Shown piece after piece: positions 1 through 4,580 of a stretch of DNA of 6,250 nucleotides. The notes below the pieces were generated by a model. It did not search any database. It saw only the letters and a list, made by a program, of their open reading frames with translations, and was not told the origin of the DNA. Source of the DNA: Coprothermobacter sp. Lineage in GTDB: Bacteria > Coprothermobacterota > Coprothermobacteria > Coprothermobacterales > Coprothermobacteraceae. The stretch is taken from positions 1 to 6,250 of the forward strand of contig DMVM01000151.1 in NCBI GenBank assembly GCA_003476705.1, given 5' to 3'. The translations under genes were made by a program, and so were the position numbers. The first letter of the stretch is position 1; the number at the start of each line of letters is the position of its first letter.

Positions 1-237
1 CTTACCAGAGTGAATCCCGTGTTCTTGGACATGTTTTTTGATAACATAACACCCTTGACTTTCGGACTGGTAATAGCAGCCACATTGAGCATACTAAGTT
101 CCTCAATAATTGATTACTACGGGGTAGGTATTTTCCTCTTCGCGCTTTTATTGAAACAAAAAACAAAGCTGAATAGTGCCCTTATTTTGCTCCTAAGTGG
201 CCTGTTGGGAGAAGTACTTTACCTGCTTGTTAAATAA
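1..237 (+). CDS. C-terminal part of a probable chromate transporter (ChrA/CHR family) membrane protein, 5' end outside the window
   Basis: The reading frame is open from base 1 to a TAA at 235-237, so this is the 3' end of a longer gene. The GTG at 10 need not be the start. About 78 residues are visible and very hydrophobic. A segment reading TPLTFGLVIAATLSIL is followed by a second hydrophobic stretch, the basic linker KQKTKLN, and a last membrane segment ending SGLLGEVLYLLVK. This pattern (PxxxGLxxAAxLSL, then a Lys-rich turn with an Asn, then LLxSGxLG near the C-terminus) is what I recall for the end of CHR-domain proteins, which export chromate in proton-coupled fashion. Many Firmicutes encode CHR proteins as two short adjacent genes, so this may be the second of such a pair. 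Family assignment is by recall and rests on a short hydrophobic tail, so substrate is uncertain. Only three bases separate its stop from the stop of the convergent gene, and I see no hairpin terminator between them. Confidence 0.6.
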   Translation, partial: LTRVNPVFLDMFFDNITPLTFGLVIAATLSILSSSIIDYYGVGIFLFALLLKQKTKLNSALILLLSGLLGEVLYLLVK

Positions 238-240
238 AAC

Positions 241-819
241 TCAAGCCACTATTGTTCTTTCATCATGTCCCCACTGCAGTGACATGCCTCGCTGAGCCAT
301 TAAGTGTTCTAATTCCTCTTTGCGTGCCATGTCCACCCACCCACACATGATTACCTGCTCCTGAAAACGAATGTCTGGTTCACTGACAAGACATGCTAAA
401 TCTTCATATAGTTTTTCATACACCTCATAACTCAGCTCCATTGTTACATAACGCTGACGCACTACCTTGCCTTTGTTTGCAAGTTCTAGGGTCTTTCTTG
501 CTACCGAGTTATAGGCATAAATGAGACCCTTAATGCCAAGAAGCACACCACCAAAATATCTAACTACAATTACCATGACATAATCTAGTCCACTACTCCT
601 AATGGCATTTAGAATTGGTAACCCTGCACTTCCACTGGGCTCCCCTGCATCACTGGAGAACATAATCTCCCCTATCTTATATGCCCACACCCAGTGTGTA
701 GCTTTCGGATGTTCTGACTTTACCTGTTGCAGAAACTCATGCACTTCCTGCTCGGTAAAAACGGCTTTTGCGTAACCTATGAACTCAGAGCGCTTTATGA
801 CTTCTCTGTAAGAAGCCAA
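241..819 (-). CDS. yigZ: YigZ/IMPACT (UPF0029) family protein
   Basis: The 192-aa soluble protein has the two hallmark blocks of the YigZ/IMPACT N-terminal domain. These are SSDAGEPSGSAGLPIL (residues 55-70; family pattern DGEPSGTAGxPIL) and VVRYFGGVLLGIKGLIYAY (85-103; family pattern RYFGGIKLGxGGLxRAY). Both follow a typical KRSEFIGYA opening at 9-17. Residues from about 124 to 192 fit the smaller C-terminal ferredoxin-like domain (DUF1949 type). Eukaryotic IMPACT acts in the GCN2 translational-stress response. The bacterial role is poorly defined, although ribosome or nucleic-acid association has been suggested. The usual length is a little over 200 aa, so the N-terminus given here may be short. 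The TTG at 817-819 has no properly spaced ribosome binding site, and the frame is open upstream to about base 872. A non-standard CTG at 841-843 lies 9 bases after AAGGAG. An ATA at 826-828 lies 8 bases after GGAGG. The second block lacks the basic residues usual in KLG and RAY, marking a divergent member. The family call is secure, but the start is not. Confidence 0.88.
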   Translation of the reverse strand: MASYREVIKRSEFIGYAKAVFTEQEVHEFLQQVKSEHPKATHWVWAYKIGEIMFSSDAGEPSGSAGLPILNAIRSSGLDYVMVIVVRYFGGVLLGIKGLIYAYNSVARKTLELANKGKVVRQRYVTMELSYEVYEKLYEDLACLVSEPDIRFQEQVIMCGWVDMARKEELEHLMAQRGMSLQWGHDERTIVA

Positions 820-852
820 ACCCCTTATTGATGAAACCTCCAGAAGGCATAA

Positions 853-858
853 CTCCTT
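853..858 (-). promoter_or_regulatory. Shine-Dalgarno sequence in the YigZ leader
   Basis: Read on the - strand, this is AAGGAG, followed two bases later by an ATG (848-850) in a different frame from YigZ. The ATG is too close for normal initiation, and its frame ends at a TGA after about 20 codons. The YigZ frame offers a CTG nine bases downstream of this site. A second SD-like GGAGG sits at 837-841. The sites show that translation starts in this area, but they do not settle which codon is used. Confidence 0.45.
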
Positions 859-888
859 TCTTATTGTTTAACTAAAGATAAAGCTAAA

Positions 889-902
889 CACTGCGTGCAG
901 TG
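889..902. repeat. 14-base palindrome, possible operator
   Basis: CACTGC-GT-GCAGTG is a perfect 6-base inverted repeat around a 2-base centre, lying between the divergent YigZ and MATE genes. The size and symmetry suit a dimeric helix-turn-helix repressor such as TetR, MarR or GntR types, which often control efflux pumps. No regulator gene lies in the window, so this is inference. As RNA it could also form only a very tight hairpin, which makes a DNA-level role more likely. Confidence 0.35.
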
Positions 903-921
903 AAACAAATGACCGTACACA

Positions 922-950
922 TACACACAAACATTTTACCCACGTTATAT
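922..950 (+). promoter_or_regulatory. Weak sigma-A-like promoter candidate for the MATE gene
   Basis: TACACA (922-927, four of six matches to TTGACA) is separated by 17 bases from TTATAT (945-950), a fair -10 element. Transcription would begin near 957 and give a leader of about 145 bases before the MATE start. The -35 element is poor and the region is AC-rich, so a chance match is quite possible. Confidence 0.25.
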
Positions 951-1008
951 CCTTACTCCTCCAAGGAAATGAGCTTCATCAGCACTCACTGATAAGAAAC
1001 TGCAATCC

Positions 1009-1104
1009 ATGAAAAGAGTACCAATTTCCATTGAATCCGTAGACTCATCCATGGAACACCATACCTGCTTTTCCCATGCTTGGCATGATAGACTACTTCT
1101 ATGA
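1009..1104 (+). CDS. Possible 31-aa leader peptide overlapping the MATE start (ATGA)
   Basis: An ATG at 1009 opens a 31-codon frame whose TGA (1102-1104) shares bases with the MATE ATG (1101-1103), the usual geometry for translational coupling. The peptide begins MKRVPISIES and ends HAWHDRLLL, with four histidines in its second half. It matches no family I know. Support for coupling is that the MATE ATG has no recognisable ribosome binding site, so ribosomes arriving from upstream would help. Against it, this small frame also lacks a clear ribosome binding site and may occur by chance. It could be an attenuation-type leader peptide or simply non-coding leader. Confidence 0.22.
   Translation: MKRVPISIESVDSSMEHHTCFSHAWHDRLLL
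1075..1087 (+). other. Small hairpin just upstream of the MATE start
   Basis: CATGC-TTG-GCATG gives a 5-base perfect stem with a 3-base loop, ending 13 bases before the ATG at 1101, in the position where a ribosome binding site would normally begin. It is short, so stability is modest. It could influence initiation on the MATE messenger, especially together with the overlapping small frame. Confidence 0.25.
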
Positions 1105-2462
1105 GTGCACAAGAGAAAATGCTTCAAGGTGACCCCAAGAAAGTAATCTGGTCAATGTCACTACCCAACATGTTGGGTTCATTGCTTTCTAACGCACTTC
1201 CTGCAATAGAATTAGCGCTTATCGCAGACTTAGGGACGAACGCCATAGCTGCTGTGGGCATTGTGGGTATGCTGGTCAGCCTTATCTTCGTTTACAACGA
1301 AGTATGGGGCACGGGGTCCGTAATCGTTATGGCGAACTACTTAGGCAAGAAAGAATACGAAAAAGCCAGGCTGGCTTTAAAAGAAACAACTTACGGTAAG
1401 TTTTTCGGAGCACTTATTTTGGTACTGCTCTGCCTACCCTTTCTGGAGCCACTTCTTAAGGTGCTTGGAGCGAAACCACAAATCATGTTACACGCGAAGG
1501 GCTATGCCTTGCCTTACTTACTTGGCATTCCCTTTTCCATGGCTGGCTATTCTTCTTATACGTTTTTCAGAGCTACTGGACAAACCATCTGGGCCATGTG
1601 GTTTATGATATTGCAAACTGCACTGAATATCAGCTTGGATTTCTTTCTAATCCTGGGTTTTTGGATCTTTCCTAAACTTAATCTTGCCGGAGCTGGATGG
1701 GCTTTTCTAATCAGCTGGATAGTATCGGACATTGCAGCCTTCATGTTTATTGCAACACCAAGGTACGAACTACCCACAAATATTTTTAGACAGATAAGGT
1801 TTACAGAAGTAGGAGCAGAAGTGTTCCGTGTAGGTTTTTATGCTGGACTAAATAATCTTTCTACAGTCGCAGTCAGCGTAATTACACAGAGAATCATAAA
1901 TGCCGTGTCCATACCGGTTTTTGCCGCCTATCAAGTGTTCAACCGCATCGTGCAAATACCCAACACCGTTGTTTTTTCCATTTCCCTCATGTCCACACCC
2001 ATCATGGCTCAAAATGTAGGTGCAAAGCTACATGATCGAGTTAAAGCATTTGTGGATTACTGCCTTGAGATAGGCGTGTACCTTTTAGGTGCCTTTGCCA
2101 TCATATGCCTCGTTTTACCTGGCAGCCTGCTGAGTTTGTTCCGGATAAAAGACCCTACCTTGGTACCATTAGCAGTTTTAGCTCTAAGGATTATGGCTTT
2201 TGTCCCGCTAATGAGTTATATCACTTCTATTTTCATAAGCTACTTCCAAGCGTACAACAACACAAAACTGCCTTTCATTTTGAATAGCCTTGCTCAGTGG
2301 CTGTTCTATGCACCCATGCTTTATTTTCTTCTCATTGTTCTTACAGTATCGCCTTCTACAGCTTTTTGGGTTAGCTCCGTCAACACCTTCTTAGTATTGG
2401 TACTCCATTGGCACTACTACAGGGCCCATCGAAAATTAATTAAAACCCATTTTTTCGATTAG
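1101..2462 (+). CDS. MATE family efflux transporter
   Basis: This 453-aa polytopic inner-membrane protein has the length (about 450 aa) and twelve-segment, two-half layout of MATE transporters. These export cationic drugs, flavins or other metabolites in exchange for Na+ or H+. The N-terminal LQGDPKKVIWSMSLP (8-22) fits the usual cytoplasmic lead-in. Further signatures are AIAAVG (48-53), FFRATGQ (155-161), NISLD (176-180) and GAGWA (197-201). The second half contains AAYQVFNRI (274-282) and TPIMAQNVGA (299-308). The acidic residue expected in the first membrane helix appears to be Glu37 rather than Asp, judged by spacing to LG at 44-45. The ATG at 1101 is chosen because the frame is closed by TGA/TAG just upstream and gives a typical N-terminus. 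No ribosome binding site is visible, and the next ATG is at 1119. The MMPL gene follows after 93 bases in the same direction, so they may share a transcript. The family call is firm, while substrate and ion cannot be read from the sequence. Confidence 0.93.
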   Translation: MSAQEKMLQGDPKKVIWSMSLPNMLGSLLSNALPAIELALIADLGTNAIAAVGIVGMLVSLIFVYNEVWGTGSVIVMANYLGKKEYEKARLALKETTYGKFFGALILVLLCLPFLEPLLKVLGAKPQIMLHAKGYALPYLLGIPFSMAGYSSYTFFRATGQTIWAMWFMILQTALNISLDFFLILGFWIFPKLNLAGAGWAFLISWIVSDIAAFMFIATPRYELPTNIFRQIRFTEVGAEVFRVGFYAGLNNLSTVAVSVITQRIINAVSIPVFAAYQVFNRIVQIPNTVVFSISLMSTPIMAQNVGAKLHDRVKAFVDYCLEIGVYLLGAFAIICLVLPGSLLSLFRIKDPTLVPLAVLALRIMAFVPLMSYITSIFISYFQAYNNTKLPFILNSLAQWLFYAPMLYFLLIVLTVSPSTAFWVSSVNTFLVLVLHWHYYRAHRKLIKTHFFD

Positions 2463-2555
2463 CCTCTTTTTTGAGCTTAGCGTCCTGAATAACTGGGTAT
2501 AAAAAAAGGGAACTAATGGTTTACTATTGGCACAAGACACTTAGGAGGTGATACG
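2463..2555 (+). other. Gap between the MATE and MMPL genes with possible -10 element
   Basis: This 93-base gap has a T-run (2467-2472) and an A-run (2501-2507), but no GC-rich stem before the T-run, so I do not call a terminator. TATAAA (2498-2503) is a reasonable -10 hexamer. The best -35-like element, TTGAGC (2471-2476), is 21 bases away, which is too far for a standard promoter. Read-through from the MATE gene seems possible. Confidence 0.3.
2543..2552 (+). promoter_or_regulatory. Near-perfect Shine-Dalgarno that fixes the MMPL TTG start
   Basis: AGGAGGTGAT is a long match to the anti-SD end of 16S rRNA. Seven bases separate GGAGG from the TTG at 2556. No ATG in the same frame is suitably spaced, so the TTG is the start. 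The strong site may compensate for the weak start codon. Confidence 0.9.
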
Positions 2556-4580
2556 TTGCAAGGTTTCGCTCGTTTTGTTGTTAAGAATCGTAAATGGGTA
2601 ATCGCAGTGTATTTGATATTGGCCGTACTCTCATTCTTTGCGATGCAAAACCGCGCGATGAACTACGACATTACTAGTGCACTACCTAAGGATGTACCTT
2701 CCATTGAAGCTATGCAAATACTAAGTGACCAGATGCAAGTCGGAGAATCCATCACCATATACTGGAAAGATGGAACCCTAAAAGACGTAGCTGCAGCCGT
2801 AGACAAGATAAAGCAAATACCAAAAGTACTTAACGTATCTTGGTTGGGAACTGTGGTTGACCCTGCCACACCACAAGAACTCTATCCAGAAGAAGCCAGC
2901 AATTGGGTAAAAGGAAATAACTTCAATGTAGTAATTCAAACTACAGCTACCACAGGAGAGGTTAGCCAAATTACAAATGAGCTTAAAAGCTTCCTACCCA
3001 CTAACGCTCATATTATCTCCAGCGATATACAGTTGGAGGAAGTGGAAAAATACTTCTCGGGTAAGCCAATGCTTTATTTCGGACTGGGTCTGCTCTTTGT
3101 GTTTCTGTTTTTGTTGTTCTACTTCGATAAGCCCCTTACTCCCGTTCTCATTGTAGTTTCCATGGCAGCTGGTGTATTACTCAATTTAGGTATTTCTGGG
3201 CTCCTTAATCAAAGCACGTTCTATTTGGTTACCATCATAGTAGAAGTGCTTCAACTCGCTGTCTCCTATGACTATGCTCTCTTTCTGTATCACCGGTACG
3301 AAGAAGAAAGAAAAACTCGCCCTGACAGTGAAAGCATGGAGATAGCATTAGTAGCTACCATAAAAGCTATTTCCTTGTCAGCCCTAACCACGGTGGCAGG
3401 ATTCTCTGCCCTGACCTTCGCCACCTTGACCATAAGCCAGGATATTGGATGGTTGCTTCTTCGCGGGGTCGCAATGTCTTTCCTTGTCAGCATTACTCTG
3501 CTTCCTGCACTACTTCTCACCTTTGAAGGAAAACTAACCTGGAAAACGTTTAATCTGGAAAACATCGTGGCAAATATTGCGGCCAGCGTAGAGAAAGCCG
3601 TAGCACCGCTCTTTGCAGTGTTACTCATCGTACTAATTTTGGGGTTCTGGGGTGGTGGCCGCACAGAAATCACTTACGCCAACGATGTATTCATACCAAG
3701 CCAGCTTACGAGCATGAAGGTGCAGCAGGAATACCAAAAAGAGTTCCAGAACTACGATACCTGGATGGTGCTACTTGACAAAAACTCAAACTACACCCAA
3801 GCCCTTAAAGCAATCAACAAACTCAGTTTAGTGCAAAGTGTGCTTAATCCTGCGACCATGCTGGACCAAGCCATACCCCAGGAGATGCTTCCTTCTTCAG
3901 TACTTAGCTCTTTCTCCAACGACCAATACGTTTATGCCGTTGTAAACACGAAGGTGAAACCCGATACGCTTGAAGCTGAAGAGTTGAGAAAAGAAATTGA
4001 GGACATCCTTGCTTCTCTTCCTGGAAACAACTATGTAACCGGCTTGTCCATCGCCATCGATGACATAAAACGCATAAGCATGGAAGACAACACAAAGACC
4101 AGCTGGCTGACATTACTTTTCATATTCGTTATTCTGCTAGTTGGTTTTAGAAACGTGTGGCTATCGTTGGTCCTCATATTAATAATCGAAGCCGCCGTCC
4201 AACTTAACCTGTGGGCAGCTGGATGGTTCCAAGCAGTCACCTTCATGGTACCCATCACACTGTCCACAGTACAACTAGGTTCCACCATTGACTACGCCGT
4301 GCTGTCTGCCACACGTTTTGAAGAAGCAGTAAGAAAAGAAACTGAAAACCCATTGGATGAAACCATTAGGGGTGTTTCTCCATCCATATTTGTGAGTGCC
4401 GGAACGTTTTTCCTGATGAGTTTGCCTTCTGCCATTCTCAGCGACATTCCAGGCCTGACCCAGATTATGGGTGGATTAGCCAGAGGAGCCCTCATCTCTG
4501 GATTAATAACGGTGTTCTTACTTCCCACCGTTTTTAAAGTACTCCAGCACATCCTTTTTGGAAGGAGTGTGAAAGCATGA
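2556..4580 (+). CDS. MMPL/RND-superfamily transporter (HAE3-like), complete
   Basis: The 674-aa membrane protein has the duplicated RND plan. TM1 (about 14-30) is followed by an external domain (31-170) and TM2-TM6 (about 171-322). A cytoplasmic linker leads to TM7 (349-366), a second external domain (367-515) and TM8-TM12 (about 516-665). The sequences after each central helix are diagnostic. VSYDYALFLYHRYEEE (236-251) in TM4 matches TIDYAVLSATRFEEA (577-591) in TM10, and both carry the Asp-Tyr pair (239-240 and 579-580) used for proton relay in MmpL-type proteins. Family members move lipids, siderophores or hydrophobic compounds outward. In Gram-positive cells they work without a periplasmic adaptor or outer-membrane channel. 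At 674 aa it is compact compared with mycobacterial MmpL (about 950 aa) and close to YdfJ-like proteins. The TTG start is set by the ribosome binding site at 2543. The stop overlaps the next gene by ATGA, implying coupled expression with that exported protein. The substrate is unknown. Confidence 0.93.
   Translation: MQGFARFVVKNRKWVIAVYLILAVLSFFAMQNRAMNYDITSALPKDVPSIEAMQILSDQMQVGESITIYWKDGTLKDVAAAVDKIKQIPKVLNVSWLGTVVDPATPQELYPEEASNWVKGNNFNVVIQTTATTGEVSQITNELKSFLPTNAHIISSDIQLEEVEKYFSGKPMLYFGLGLLFVFLFLLFYFDKPLTPVLIVVSMAAGVLLNLGISGLLNQSTFYLVTIIVEVLQLAVSYDYALFLYHRYEEERKTRPDSESMEIALVATIKAISLSALTTVAGFSALTFATLTISQDIGWLLLRGVAMSFLVSITLLPALLLTFEGKLTWKTFNLENIVANIAASVEKAVAPLFAVLLIVLILGFWGGGRTEITYANDVFIPSQLTSMKVQQEYQKEFQNYDTWMVLLDKNSNYTQALKAINKLSLVQSVLNPATMLDQAIPQEMLPSSVLSSFSNDQYVYAVVNTKVKPDTLEAEELRKEIEDILASLPGNNYVTGLSIAIDDIKRISMEDNTKTSWLTLLFIFVILLVGFRNVWLSLVLILIIEAAVQLNLWAAGWFQAVTFMVPITLSTVQLGSTIDYAVLSATRFEEAVRKETENPLDETIRGVSPSIFVSAGTFFLMSLPSAILSDIPGLTQIMGGLARGALISGLITVFLLPTVFKVLQHILFGRSVKA
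4562..4567 (+). promoter_or_regulatory. Shine-Dalgarno for the exported helical protein, inside the MMPL 3' end
   Basis: AAGGAG lies nine bases before the ATG at 4577, within the last codons of the MMPL gene. Together with the ATGA overlap it sets the start of the downstream gene and points to one shared messenger. Confidence 0.85.

Larger units (their letters stand above)
820..1100. other. Divergent intergenic region between the YigZ and MATE genes
   Basis: These 281 bases separate the YigZ gene (- strand) from the MATE gene (+ strand) and should hold the control signals for both. They contain the YigZ ribosome binding site(s), a 14-base palindrome at 889-902, and an overlapping wider inverted pair TGTTTA (865-870) / TAAACA (885-890). 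They also contain a weak + strand promoter candidate at 922-950 and a 31-codon frame that ends inside the MATE start codon. I found no rho-independent terminator, tRNA, or riboswitch core that I recognise. Confidence 0.6.

Noticed and set aside
848..850. - strand ATG behind AAGGAG as the YigZ start
   Set aside because: It is in a different frame, stops after about 20 codons and is too close to the SD. I kept it only as a clue for a possible frameshift.
911..935. AC-rich stretch as a tandem repeat
   Set aside because: The ACACATACACACA run is short and irregular, and is best read as low-complexity sequence.
945..1127. 60-codon - strand frame at the MATE start
   Set aside because: It overlaps the MATE N-terminus, has no ribosome binding site I can see, and its product resembles no family. 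It is most likely an antisense shadow.
2461..2510. Possible rho-independent terminator after the MATE gene
   Set aside because: The T-run and A-run could pair, but the stem would be almost all A-T with a mismatch and would have no T-tail after it.
3290..3673. 127-codon - strand frame inside the MMPL gene
   Set aside because: It lies antisense to the well-conserved TM4-TM7 coding region of a clear MMPL protein, and its product is Ser/Ala/Val-rich without a recognisable domain.
4031..4552. Two - strand frames (4031-4288 and 4292-4552) inside the MMPL 3' half
   Set aside because: Both are antisense to the conserved TM8-TM12 coding region. Their products show no domain, and one lies right after the other simply because the sense codons avoid antisense stops.
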